A stretch of 64,000 nucleotides of DNA from Tetracladium setigerum (Eukaryota; Ascomycota; Leotiomycetes; Helotiales). The DNA lies in NCBI GenBank assembly GCA_031472005.1, contig PZJY01000010.1, positions 2,294,001-2,358,000 on the forward strand. The letters run 5' to 3'. Below the pieces are notes generated by a model. It ran no database searches. It was not told the DNA's origin and saw only the letters and a program-made list of their open reading frames with translations. A program made the position numbers and the translations under genes. Positions 46,222 to 57,979 of this stretch are shown here, piece after piece (within the stretch, counting starts at the first letter, position 1; every line of letters starts with the position of its first letter).

Positions 46222-46944
46222 TTTACGTTTGATAAGTTGAGATGACAGTCGTTGGATGCTTCAATAATGTGATCATGTGTCGATTATGCAATCTTGATGG
46301 AATTGTTTCTGACGGGACAGCTCTTTATTGGCTTTATCTTTTTTTTTAGCCATCAGGGATGATAGCACATGAATATATGGGAAAGTCGTTAATAAAACAA
46401 TGCCGATGTACAGATTGCTCTTGTTATTTTATTTAGTTGCTACTCCTTGTTAGGCTAACCTTTAAAATGGTCCGAATGTATTCGACACCGTCACCACCAA
46501 TTACCATAGCCCCCTCTCACTAGACTAGTTTCAATCCAAAATTTCTACCATAACATTCGTACAAATATTAACCAGCTCGAGATCCCATGTTTTTTGATAA
46601 GCGAAATAAAACATCGGTGACTTATGCAGCTTACTTGGAATTGCCTCTTGATTTCTTGTTTGAGTAGAGCTGTTCCGTGAATGTCATTATCGAAGACAAA
46701 AGTTCGAGCTGATAAAAACTTGTATTGGAATAATATTTCGACCCTCCTTTCCTAGCTCGCCTAGACACATCACACATCCCCCATGACCCGAGATTCGAGA
46801 AACGCCCGCAAATGCAAATTTTAAGTGCCAAACTCCTCTATGGTATCATCGCCAATCAAATATCGGCATAGACAAAAGAGAGAGAGAAAAAGGAATAGGA
46901 ATTGCTTAAAATGTCCCGAGAAGGGTACCCAGAACTCATAGCTC
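46222..46944. other. Intergenic, convergent ends
   Basis: About 720 bases between the ends of the kinase gene and pex7. AT-rich 3' flank; no gene supported. Confidence 0.5.
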
Positions 46945-48124
46945 TTATCGCTGAGGCGCCATGACGGACCCAATGTCCCAAACACAGAGACGACCGTCCC
47001 ATGAAGTGGATGCAACCCAACCCTGAGCTCCAAAGAGACACCAATCAACACCGGTACAGAATTCTGTGTGGACGTCAAAACGACCCATCTCTCTACCAGC
47101 ACTTGGGCCACCGTTTGGAGGAGGAATGCCCATATCAGCATCGAGAGTGCCATCTCCCCAAACTCGGACTGACATGTCATAGGATGCGCTAAGAAGTACA
47201 TCACTGTGGTGAGGAGAGTAGGCGATGCGTCGGACTGCGTGTCTGTGACCAGCCATCGCAGAGACTGGCTGGCGAGGGTTTCGGATGTCAAACACCCGAA
47301 TTGTTGCGTCGACTCCAGCAACTGCAACGATTGTTGGTTGATATTTGTTCCAGTCGTGTGTGAGAGCTTCAGATGGTTGGATGGGAGGAGGGCGGTTGCC
47401 AAATGCAGCACCTGGTTTTGGGGCTGCACCGTGGATTGGGATCAACTGGGTGAGATGATTGGCGGCTGAGGCGGCAGTGCGCGTGTCAAACAAACGTAGA
47501 TGAGAGTCTGAAGTGACTGAGGATATGACAGCTGGATTGTGAGGTGAAAATAGAGCAGAATATGTGCAGGAGTGCGTTGGAAGAGTCAGAAGTGAAGCTT
47601 GTCTCTGATGGTCCCACTACAGTAAAGTGTAAGTATTTATGCAAATATTGAAGGATTCGTAGGTGACGAGTTACCATTTTGATTGTCCCATCCCAGGATG
47701 ATGAAATGAAGGATCCCTTGTTCTGAATGTTGAAGCAGACAGAATATGTCTCCCTATTGTGCTCCTTCCAAGTGGCGACGGGAGTTCCTGGTTGCTTAAC
47801 ATCGTACATCATGACAGTTCCATCTCCACACGCGACTACCATTTGATCCTCGTTGGCCTCAGAGTGCGCAACATCGTAGAGCGCATCTTGGGTTTCCCAG
47901 CTGGAATGTGTTCGTCAGTCCTTGTTGCGAGAGGAACGTCGCGCCAGATGAACTTACATATGCTTTGCTACAATTCCCTCGGGTCCAAGTTGTGTAACGA
48001 TCAAGGCTCCATTCCCGACGAGGCCGAAGTTCTTTGCGCAAGCGAGAGCAACACGGCTGTCATTGAATGGGGAGAACTTAGCGGCAAAGCCAGAGAGGCC
48101 CGCAGCTCGAAATTCCAACAGCAT
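46945..48124 (-). CDS. pex7: Peroxisomal targeting signal 2 receptor Pex7 (WD40)
   Basis: Exons 47958-48124, 47675-47900 and 46945-47616 give 354 residues, typical for Pex7. The N-terminus MLLEFRAAGLSGFAAKFSPF matches the family start. WD repeats are visible as VACGDGTVMMYDVKQPG, SFISSSWDGTIKMWDHQ (spanning intron 2), DSHLRLFDTR, DATIRVFDIRNPRQ, ASYDMSVRVWGDG and TSWDGRLCVWDIG. Pex7 is a cytosolic receptor that binds PTS2 cargo such as thiolase and delivers it to peroxisomes with a Pex20/Pex18-type co-receptor in fungi. The ATG at 48124 is chosen over an upstream in-frame GTG. Divergent from the AlkB gene. Confidence 0.92.
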
Positions 48125-48716
48125 TGTGGGCCACACAAATGTTGGATGTGGGAGTGACTCGATTGTATAATAGTGCCGAGTGAGTATGGGTATGTAGGTA
48201 GGTACGTCTGTTAAGTGCCGGGTTCAGTGAAAGGAAGAGCTTGGTAATTGAAGGTGCGGGGTTTGCTGGGAAGACAGTTTATTAGTGTGAAAGAGCTATA
48301 TATATAGGTGTATAATACTCACGTACGCTAGTAAAGACCAAATTTCAATATTCCAAGCCCAAAGCAGGATTACTGTGTTGCAAAGTTGTGATGTTAGCGA
48401 AGAAGATTGGAATCTTGAGTCGCAAATGGAGAGGGACGAGGTTGCAAGTCAGCCGGTTTGCAAAGTCACAGCCTTGCACACCTCGGCTATGAATGTGACA
48501 CGGACTTTTGTTTTTCCGATTGGCTGACAACTGCGGCTGAACGGGAATCGGCTTGGCAAGCAGACGCCGCCAAGCAACTTGCTGTGTTTGTTGACTCCAA
48601 ACCTCAGACGCGCCTTGTGAATGACCGAGAGTAGAGCTAGTGCTTCCGGGCACTCAATTGCCACCGTCTTCTAGTGTGCAAGATCATGGAGACTTCCATC
48701 TCTACTCCCAGAAGCC
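48125..48716. promoter_or_regulatory. Divergent intergenic region, pex7/AlkB-like
   Basis: 592 bases between start codons, with gtatgtaggtaggtacg near 48188. No ORF with family features; both promoters must lie here. Confidence 0.5.
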
Positions 48717-50279
48717 ATGGACGCCTTTGTCTCCAGGAAGAGGAGACGAACTACCTCCCCTCTACCAATAGCGGATCAACAAACCACAAAGGAGATCAGT
48801 TCTCTGAGCGCCGAAGATGACGAGTCTACCGACTTCAAGCTCGCATTGCTATCTTCCTTGCACCCCGATCTCGACCAACTCGCGCTTCTCGATATTCTTC
48901 TAGCCAACGATGGCAATGTGGAGAAAGCTTCGGCATTGCTACTTGTGGATCATTCGCCAGTCAAGAAATCAACCACCAATTTAGGATATCAAAGCTCGCT
49001 TACAGGCTATATGGGAGAAGGGGAGAATACAGGAAAGAGGCCCAAGTTGCTGTCCAAAAAGGGCAAGACTTTACATCTCTTCTCGCCAGAAGATGTGGCG
49101 GCTCACACACCATGTTCGATAGTTCACAACTTCCTTCCATCTGCAATAGCTAGTGCTCTTCTCGAAGAACTGCTGAAGGAAGCACTAACATACGAGCGCA
49201 CATCCTTCAAATTGTTTGACAATATTGTTCAAAGCCCTCATACTTCCTGCTTCTACGTAGAGTCGTACGAAGAGACACAGAAACAGAAGACGGAGTAGGT
49301 CACCCTTCCTCGCACTGTCTTGCTCCGTGGTGTCGCGACTTTGCGCAATTTGGACCTAGCTTGGCATCAACATTGTGCGATTTGAGTCTTGAAGCACTCT
49401 CCCACGATTTTGCTATATCGACTGATCTTCTCTAGATACATTTACAATGGTGGAAAGCTCACCGTAAGCATCCTCTTGGTTCGAGTTCTACAGTCGGAGA
49501 ACAACGACACTTCGACTCTACTGCATCGTCTTTTGGCAGAATCTTGCTAATTCTTTCAGGATGTTCGACAGCTTACCCCAGAAATGCGAAAAGTCTCCAC
49601 GAAAGTTCAAGAAGTGGTAAATGCTGAAGTGCTCTCTCGTATAAAATCACAATATCCTGGTGGCAAGAAACTCAAACACCAGTCTCCACACACTTGGAAA
49701 CCGAACGCAGCGTTTGTCAACTGCTACAATGGAGCACAAGAAAGTGTAGGGTATCATAGCGATCAACTGACCTATCTCGGGCCACATGCAGTCATAGGCT
49801 CTATATCTCTGGGAGTTGCCCGAGAATTCCGTATTCGGCGAATTGTTCCTCTTGATGCAACAGCTTTGAAGTCCGAGCGAGCATCCTCAGAAGCCGACCT
49901 CGAAGGTCAGATCTCAATTCACCTCCCACATAACTCTTTATTGGTCATGCATGCGGAGATGCAGGAAGAATGGAAACACTCCATTGCACCTGCACAAACG
50001 ATCGATCCCCATCCAATATCTGGGAACAAGCGCATCAACATTACATACAGAGACTACAGGGCCAGTCTTCATCCAAAGTTCACTCCAAGATGCAAGTGCA
50101 ATGTGCCTTGTGTTTTGAGAGTTGTTCAGAGAAAGAAGGAGAATTGGGGGAAGTATTTCTGGATGTGCTATGCTGGGAATGTGCCTGGCAAAGAAGGCTG
50201 CACTTTCTTTGAGTGGGCAGTCTTCGACGACGATGGAGAGCCAGTCTGGAAGGACAAGCAGGGCAAAGTTGCTTCTTGA
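48717..50279 (+). CDS. AlkB-type Fe(II)/2-oxoglutarate dioxygenase with CUE-like and GRF modules
   Basis: Exons 48717-49294, 49436-49463 (28 bases) and 49560-50279 give 441 residues. A CUE/UBA-like helix set lies at about 38-80 (FKLALLSSLHPDLDQLALL, then NDGNVEKASALLL). The dioxygenase core has the iron ligands His and Asp in VGYHSDQLTY (about 268-270) and His in WKHSIAP (about 341); the 2-oxoglutarate Arg is in RINITYRDYR. A C-terminal GRF-type zinc finger has CKCNVPC and WMCYAGN with KEGCTFFEW (about 380-420). Family members demethylate nucleic acids; the GRF finger favours single-stranded DNA or RNA, and the CUE domain ubiquitin. Together this suggests a DNA-damage role, which is inference. 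Probably nuclear. Confidence 0.88.
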
Positions 50280-50607
50280 ATGATTGGTAGTGCACTCTGT
50301 TTCGATTCTCGGGACCTTCTATTTTCGCCCCTTGTGGCTACTGCAAATAAATGAGAAATGAGCAATGAGCCCACGTAGCAAGTGGCCTGATTCCCAATTT
50401 TATGTGCTCCAAACCCGATTCCCCTTTCCTCATTTATCATTACCCCGAAATTCATGCCTTGATACCCAAAAACCAGATCCTTACTCCTCTAAGCCTGTGG
50501 TTATCCACCCCTTTCGCCTATGTTGATACATCTCTGCAACCCCGAAGTCAGGTTATGCTTGCAGACGCTAAGTCTGCTACACCTCGAGGTAAGTCTAAAA
50601 TCCCACA
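50280..50607. other. Intergenic, convergent ends
   Basis: About 330 bases of 3' flank between the AlkB-like gene and the membrane-protein gene. The long plus-strand frame beginning at 50402 is antisense to the latter and is not a gene. Confidence 0.5.
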
Positions 50608-51943
50608 TCAATTCACAACCTGGGTTGAGACAGTGGTTTGCCTAATTCCGTTTGCCCAATCTGTCTCCCTCGTAGTACTGTCGAACGATCGTTTACTTTC
50701 ATCGCTACTCCTCCATCCACTTCCATTCGCAAGAGTCTTTTGGCTTCCGAACCTCCTTACATTCCTTCCTCGTTCCAAATTTGAATCCGGGTTCTGGTCA
50801 CATTCGATGACAGTCACAACGCCCCGCCCGATGCCAATGTCGCTCCTCAAACCGATATCCTCTGTTCCTCCAGGGCCTTTACTCCGCATATATCCCCGCG
50901 ACCGCCCAGTCTGTCGAGCGCCGTCCGTGTTCTTGTTGGTTGATGTGTCTCCTCCCATCAAATGTCGCCGGGATAAAAAAGCCCGGAAAAGTGGACGAAG
51001 GGTTGCCATCGAACAAGCTGCGATACCGAGGCCAGTCTCCGCGCACGACCAGATCGCCACATCGATTGTGGCATAGAGAAAGTTCTCTTGGTCACTGAGG
51101 GTGTGAACGTATGGTAAGCGAACGATTGTTGCAGCCGAAGCACTGTTTGGGTAAGTTCGTGGCCTTACAGGTCTTTGGTGGAATACTTACACGGCACCCA
51201 TCGACAAGATCAAAACAACGGATAGCTTCGTTCTCGGGTTCATTTGCAGTTTCCTGACAATGAGGAAGGGAATTATTGCGAACATCCAATCACCTGCACA
51301 GGAGATCGCTGACCACCCATAGGTCATGCCAACGATAATGTTGGGATCAAGGCAAGACCCCTCCCCGCCAGTGTACCGAGTCCAGAAGTAGGGCGATGGT
51401 ATGCACTGGAAGATGAACATAAAGAAGAATACTACTGAGAAGATCATAGTGACGCCCAGAACTATCCAAACCAAAATTCGATGCAGCTTCAAAACTGTTA
51501 GGCGTAGAAGCATGATGCCGATGCTGAGTTTCAAGGCCATGTTTGAGAGGATATAAACACACTCGCACGCCCACCACCACTATCCAATCGTTCAGTTGAC
51601 GTTCAGGTGTAGAAGGCGGAAGATATGATCACCTTCAAAGCAACAGGAAAGTCCGACATAGGCGCAATGCCCATCTTTTGGCCAGTTCCAAAGGAGACAC
51701 CTGTGATGGCGAATGCCCCGAAAAGCACGAAGAAAATCTAGGAGAATTATTAACCTCAGCTTGTCCCAGGTGACCAGGTGGGAGAGCAATTACCCAAGCA
51801 GCAACAGCAAGCCAGTCATCCATCCCAAAACTCTTCACTATAAACGCTCTGCAATAAACTCGTAGAAGCACAGCGATAGTGCTTAAGGTAAGAAACGCCG
51901 CATTGACAGCATTGAGCTGGATTCCTCTGCCGCCTGGAGCCAT
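50608..51943 (-). CDS. PTH11-like seven-span membrane protein (fungal rhodopsin domain)
   Basis: Exons 51794-51943, 51633-51737, 51191-51579 and 50608-51142 give 392 residues, all phases matching. Seven hydrophobic segments: NAAFLTLSTIAVLLRVYCR; then after FGMDDWLAVAAW the segment IFFVLFGAFAITGV; then VYILSNMALKLSIGIMLLRL; WIVLGVTMIFSVVFFFMFIF; IVGMTYGWSAISCAGDWMFA; LSVVLILSMGAV; and YATIDVAIWSCAETGLGIAA. The DDW and W-x-C-E-x-x-Y signatures fit the conserved fungal rhodopsin-domain integral membrane family that includes PTH11-like receptors. A ~120-residue Ser/Arg/Gly-rich cytosolic tail follows. No CFEM domain is present. It may sense surface cues, but most members are uncharacterised. Confidence 0.85.
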
Positions 51944-54782
51944 ATTTTCTTGACAAGCTGTCTTCCAAGGAAGACGATCGTTGGGCAAGATCAGATCAAA
52001 GAAAAATTTGAAGATATATTTGTGCAAGACAAGACTTTTGGAGAGGGGGAAAATTGGAGTATTTCAACATCTCCGGAGCCTGCCGTTGGCAACTGGCTCC
52101 AACATTCTCAAACCGCAATCCCTACCCCTTCTTTGCCTCCGAGCCTCCATACGTGATTTTTGTGGATTTTGATCTATGCGACGGGGACTAACTGTAAGAT
52201 CTCCACATGGCATCCACATGGCAAGACAGCCGAGCCAGCCACATCTGGGACGACTACCTACTTTAGGAAAGTAGAAGAATTTTCGACAAAGATTTTTGAA
52301 TTTATCAGCCGTCTCTGGCCTTGAGAATAAATCACATCGATGAAAACTTTTCTTTACTGAGAATATTTGATGGATTCTCAAGAGAATGAGGACGTTTTAA
52401 TGTGTACATTTCGCAGTCCCCACCTAATGATCTCAGATAGAATCTCCTGAACGGCAGTCTGTGGGGTTCCCAATAATCGGAGTACTAAATTTTAGGGCAT
52501 TATTTACATCGGATTATAGATTCGGACAGGTACCTGATTGTAGACTAGAGCTGTCAGAATGAAGTCTTCAAGCCGAGGTTGTCTCGGTTGTGGGTTCGCC
52601 TTACATCTGACTCGCAGACATATTGGTGATCTGCATGTAAGCGAAGGGCCGCCAAGGATTGTGGGAAGTGGGAAAATAACTTGGGTGACTTGATGGGTGG
52701 GATGACCTTCTGAAATTCTGGTTGATAATCAAAACGTCGTGGCAGGCGATTTTTACGATTGTGGCAATCTTTCCAACACCCCCTTTGAGATATGAAAAAA
52801 TAAATCACCATCGTTACCTTCGCCCAATTCGAACGGGCTGTCAATGTGTTTAAGTTACACACCTTATCCATATCCAAAGTAAGCTAGCTCTAACCGCCCC
52901 GGAAGCTCCTTTCTTGCCAACTTATATGATACTCCCAAAAATGGTAAGCTACGTGCGTTTATCATAGCGACTCATAAGATGCAGTGCCCGGACGAAGCTG
53001 AACCAAACACACAGTTCACTGGACCTTGGCCTCCATTCGCAAGTAACGAACGGCTCTAGCATGGCACACAAGTGTCTGTCTTTCGAGGCCTCTTTTGGAA
53101 CGTCAGTCGTTGGAAGCTGGTACACTTGGACAAATGTGATCTGCGTGTAAACGTCGCAGCAGATTAGGGCGAAAATAACGTTTGAGTGTGACGAGCAAAG
53201 TGGCCAACAGAAGAAGTGATGCTGAATATCCAGGAAGGTAGAGTAGTCTTAATCACAGACGAGGGATAAGAACATTTCTCTTCCGAAGACAGATCTTGAA
53301 GAGAACGAGTGCTGCCGTCGGCAGATACTTGAGTGGTAGACAGTTGAGCAACAATGCCAAACCAGACGCAGAGTATTGAATTGTGAGCGAGCAACCTGCC
53401 AAGGCAGGATAGCCACCAGAAGAGAGGTAAGATTCGAGTAAGAACGCGTAAAAGAAGAGGGATGTGGAGAACAGAGCAAGAGCAAGTAGAGAAGAAAGTA
53501 CATCAAATGCCACAGGCAGAGAAGAGAAGGTAGGACGGGATTATGTGGGGTAGGAGAAGGCTCGTAGGGAAGGAGAAGGCTCGTAGGGAAGACGAAAGAG
53601 GAGGATGGGATGGGAAGCGAGAGGAAGATGAGGGAAGTTAGTCTTCCCCAAAAAAAAGTCAGTCCCCAAGACCACGGGCTCGTTCGCCCTGTTTTCTCTC
53701 AAGTAAGAATACAAAGCGAGTGCACGATACTCAAGATGAGCCTCACCGAAGTTGATGCCTTGGAGATAGAAGGCCAACATTCACCGTCGATTGATCTGTC
53801 CTAACGCTGCATACTTGGAGGGCTGTCGCCAAGCGAGTGATCGAACAAAGATGAAAGGAGTAATGACATCTGTGGGATTACTCCGTAGATGCTCAGAGGG
53901 AACGAAGGCTTTTTGTGAGGTTGAAGCAAAGGTTGTAAGATTGGCGATTTTTCGGTTACGATGAAGTGATGGATTACGACCACGACGTCGCCAAATTTAT
54001 CAATCAAAAACACTGCAATTTGACTGGACTCCAAACGATTGATTTACAGAAAGTTAGGGTAGAATCTGTGAAGGGAAGGACGTGATTTGTGGTAACCAAG
54101 GAGAGAGGATTTGAACAACTTCTCAAATTCCTGCCACCTCGAACGAAGTTACTGACTGGCCTGTTAAATACCGTCAGTGATGTCCAACTTGTGTACACAG
54201 GACTCACTGCCGCACCCCTCCCAATAGCCTACCAAGCGATATTTATTCAGCCTGTCTCTATTGCTGTGCCGTTGAGGAAGCCTCGGGCGGCGTTGGAGAT
54301 ACATATTCCTTTTTGCGGTTGACGCGTCGACTAGGCTCCCACCCGTGAATTTCAGGTCTCACCAGAACGAGCTGTCGGACCTCGCCGGCGAGACTGTAGA
54401 CCCCAAAGAGGCTGTTGAATAGGTCTCAATTGTCGAGTAATGATTTTTAACTTTGCTGTATCCCGCAATGTGTAGTTGTGGACACCGTCGTTGCATGCCA
54501 AGCCCTTCCCTTTCGCGCGTGAAATGATATGTAAGACTCACCTATTGCTCTAGAAGCAGGTTTCTTCAGGAACATCCAATAACGTTACAACGAAACACCG
54601 CTGATTATTAAAACTTTCATTTCCCGCCCTTTTTCATTTCCTTCGCCTGGGCTCTAGTTGTAAAGTAGATATTTTTCACCACCTTCATCCACTACACAAG
54701 CAAAATCACTCTCATTATCCATCCCAAACCAAGGCATAGATAGCCTCCTAATTTACCGAACCAGAATTTTGCCATGGCCTTT
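51944..54782. other. Long gene-poor stretch with two unassigned open frames
   Basis: No complete gene in 2.8 kb. Minus strand 53253-53513 is open for 86 codons and very hydrophobic (LSSLLALALFSTSLFFYAFL), but begins at GTG with no ATG. Plus strand 54089-54322 is open for 77 codons (TKERGFEQLLKFLPPRTKLL ...), again without ATG and with a TGA just upstream. Both could be relics; neither is called a gene. Part of this region must hold the promoter of the PTH11-like gene. Confidence 0.4.
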
Positions 54783-57700
54783 TTAATATCCCCCCGTCCC
54801 ACCAAAGAAGAAGCCTTCAAAGAGATCCACTCCCCCGTTTCCGCCTTCGCTGAAGTCGTGACCTGTGCCATCTAGCCCTTCCCATCCCATTCCCATTCCC
54901 AAATCGCCCGACCACTCTCCACCGCCACCACCGGGTACGTCCCATCCATTTTGCTGAAGAAAATCCATACCTGGGGCGCTGAACTGTAGCTCTTGATATG
55001 GGTTCATTTGGTAGGTGGCTTGGACGCTATGATTAAATGCCGTTCCTTGAGCTGGCGAAGGAAGAAGCGAAGGATCAATGGCCGAGGTGTCGAGAGAAGA
55101 GAGAGGTGGCGAATACGCATAATCGGAGGGCGAGAGACCTTGCTGTGATTGATTTGTATTCTGGCGAGCTGGAGCAGTAGGTGGTGCAAATTCCTTGCTA
55201 GCCGAAGCAGCATTGTTGTTCTGTAACGCAACGAACTTCCGTGGCGTCGAGATTGCGGCGGACGCTGCTGTAGTCGGATGTCCCAGGAGGTCGTGAAAAC
55301 CAGTGTCAAATGTTGGCTTTGGCCGTTTGGGGTTTTGTCTGCTTCCATTGCTGGGGTTAAAATAATCGTCACCCTTGCGGGCTACTTCTTGCTGATCACG
55401 ACGCGAGTTCAGTCCTTTGCCAGAAGAACTGAAGCCAGTGGTCGACATGCACATCTGGACCGTGGCCTTGGACATACGATCGAAAGCGTCACGACATGCC
55501 TCCGCTGGCGGACATTTTTCGATTAGGTCACCCAGAACTGAGGTAGCGGCCAGAATGGTAAAGTCTACTTCGTCCATCGTCTTTATAAATTAGCGTTGGC
55601 CTCCAATATAGTGATGAGGTACTAACCAAACGACTTCTGACAACTGGCGAGTGCCAGATTGCGTAGAGGAACGATATACCCGCCATGAATAAATGGTGCG
55701 TCGCCAAAAACGTGTAGTTCACCAGATGAACCGATGCAACTGCCGATACAATCTCAACACCCGTTGACCAGCTTCGGCAACCTTTAAAAATACTCTTTCT
55801 TCATCCTCCCTTAATTCAACATTGTGCATGCTGGGACTTTCTACCTCTTCACTTGTGTTGAACTCACCCTCGAACATCGGAGGCACACTCAAACTCTGTC
55901 GATAGAGCATAATGACGCACTGCCAGTAGTTCAAGTCCAGAAATTCGACTGAAAAGGCAACTCCAAGTTGACTCTTCGTAGGAGCTGAAGATTTCCACTC
56001 CCACAGCCGTTTGTCGATGTCAATCCGCCAGGTTCGGAAATTTTCGAATTTAGACATGAAAGGTGAAGGTAATGTTGTGTGCATGTACGGATTCTTTTGA
56101 TTAGCACCGCCAGCTCGAGCTAGTTGTGCTTGTTGGTGTTGGAGAACTTGCAAAATTTCAGACTGAAGCAATCTCAATCGGATATAATGATAGGATGCGT
56201 GCTTATACGAGGGTTCTGCGCTGCCCCCAGGAGGTCTCAGGAATCCGGCTGGAGTGATATATTTATCATCAAGGAGTGAGGGAAACTCGGTCGTCACGAC
56301 CTGATCCGTTATACCAAACGGCCGCCCAACACAAGTCGAAACCAGACGATCGAAGGAGTAAGTACACCACCAAAGACGCCTTCTAAAATCTCGAACCCAT
56401 TCTCTTCTTCCTCGTTCTCGTAGAGTGCGTTCTCTTTGCATTCTCGCAATCTCTGCATCTTCGTCCGTAGTAGGCTCCACCTTTGCCTCTTCAAGACCGA
56501 TTTCGATATCTTTTCCATCTTCGTAATGGAGCCCCAAATCAACTGCTAGTCTCACAGCAACACCAATTATATACCACAGTCCTGGAGCAACTGGTCTCAA
56601 CAAGGCAAATCCAGCCAACAGTAATACAGACTGCAGCTCTTCCAAACCCCCGCCGAAGCCGTCTGCCCTTTCAATTGTGTGTGGAGAACTGAGACATGAC
56701 TCGAGATGGACAATAGCAGAAGCATGGTATTCTTCTGGCTGACATTGCTTCCCTGGTCCACTGCGTTTCTTGTCATCCTTTTTGCTGTCTTTTCCGTCTC
56801 GGTCCTTATCTGAATCTCCCAGGAAAATGCCAGCCCCGATGGCAAACACAATGTTGAGCATGTACAACTCGCGTGGAGTTCTCACACGCGCATCTCCCTC
56901 GGCGTATGCCAGCTCAAACATCTTCATAAACTCTGGGCGATGCAGGATGGGTATCTGGGGATTGGCATGTTCAAAGTAGAAATCGACCAATCGCTTGCCG
57001 ATGTCTTTGTTCGGGAAAGGTGCCTGTTTGATTGTTGGTTTGGTGTGAAGTCCAAAGAACGAATCTCGCATAGATGTACCACCTCCAGCTGCCGCTTTGC
57101 CAGGATTTGGAGGCCTTGAAGGTCTTACACCACTCTTGTCACTGTTGGTCCCAGAAACCGAGGACTTGACGGCGGCGAAGACAACCCTCGCAAATGAGAT
57201 GCCGGAGGTTGAGCCCAGGTACCTCGAGTCCGAAGCTCCTTGTACCGAAATACTCCCAATATTCGAGACCAGCTTGTTGAGCTTCTCCGACTCATCCTGC
57301 TTCCTGTTCCAGGCGACTTCCTGCGGCGATTGTTTATGAGCTGCTGCCACCGAGTTATCTGCGCCATTGGCGGGCAGCCTTCCATCGTCGCTCGGCGTGT
57401 TGACAAGATTTGGATCTGCGCCTGGTTTCGAAGCATGGTCGAGCACATCTGCCGGCGCAAAGGCGATCCCATTCTCCTGCAGAACCTTTTCGAGATATGC
57501 CACGCGCGATTCGAGGTAGAAGACGTAGCTGCAATTCCACACCTATCAGAGCTGCCCCTCGATTTGCGTACACACACGATCCGCAGAAAACAAACTCACC
57601 TTCTGGGTATCTCTCGCTTCGTGATGGGGTCGTAGCCGACACACTTCACATTCGCCTTCTCGCAACTTGCACACGACGGCAGCCTCTGATCGCAGCGATT

Positions 57701-57979
57701 CTTCCGCAGTCGACAGCGATTGCAGGCGCTTACATTGCGAAAACTGCTGCTGTGACTCGCCTTCCCATTCCCATTTCCACTCCCACTCCCACCTGCCCCT
57801 CCTCCCACCACGACGACCTCGAGATGCGGAGATTGCTCGACAGCTGTTGGACTGGCGTCCTCCTTGACCGGCTCTGGAGAATTGAGTCTGGCGCGTTTGG
57901 AGGGCGGGTATCCGTTACCACCACCACTCGAAGTCGTGGTAGACGTCGTCGAGAGGGGCGGAGAGCGAGGATTCAGCAT
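54783..57979 (-). CDS. Zn(II)2Cys6 transcription factor with apparent one-base frameshift
   Basis: Exons 57600-57979, 55627-57528 and 54783-55580; about 1,026 residues if one missing base is allowed for. The zinc cluster is at 86-113 (ACNRCRLRKNRCDQRLPSC, then ASCEKANVKC), followed by YDPITKREIPRS and a dimerisation helix YVFYLESRVAYLEKVLQENG completed across intron 1. The fungal_trans domain spans about 290-640 (VDFYFEHANPQIPILHRPEF, FRRRLWWCTYSFDRLVSTCV with GRPFGITD). At 55731 the frame of RLYRQLHR stops, and HLVNYTFLATHHLFMAGISF continues one frame over with no room for an intron. Downstream the frame is clean through a Gly-rich tail. This is either a sequencing indel or a recent lesion. 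The cluster plus KREIPRS linker is a conserved filamentous-fungal subtype; its pathway is unknown to me. Confidence 0.8.

Noticed and set aside
50402..51076. 224-codon plus-strand frame
   Set aside because: Antisense to the last exon of the PTH11-like gene, which has matching splice phases and membrane spans.
53253..53513. Hydrophobic 86-codon frame as a membrane protein
   Set aside because: No ATG, no splice support and no family; a chance frame is as likely.
55528..55722. Separate small gene downstream of the Zn2Cys6 regulator
   Set aside because: Its first 32 codons continue the regulator sequence one frame over and end at a proper intron donor, so it is the same gene after a frameshift.
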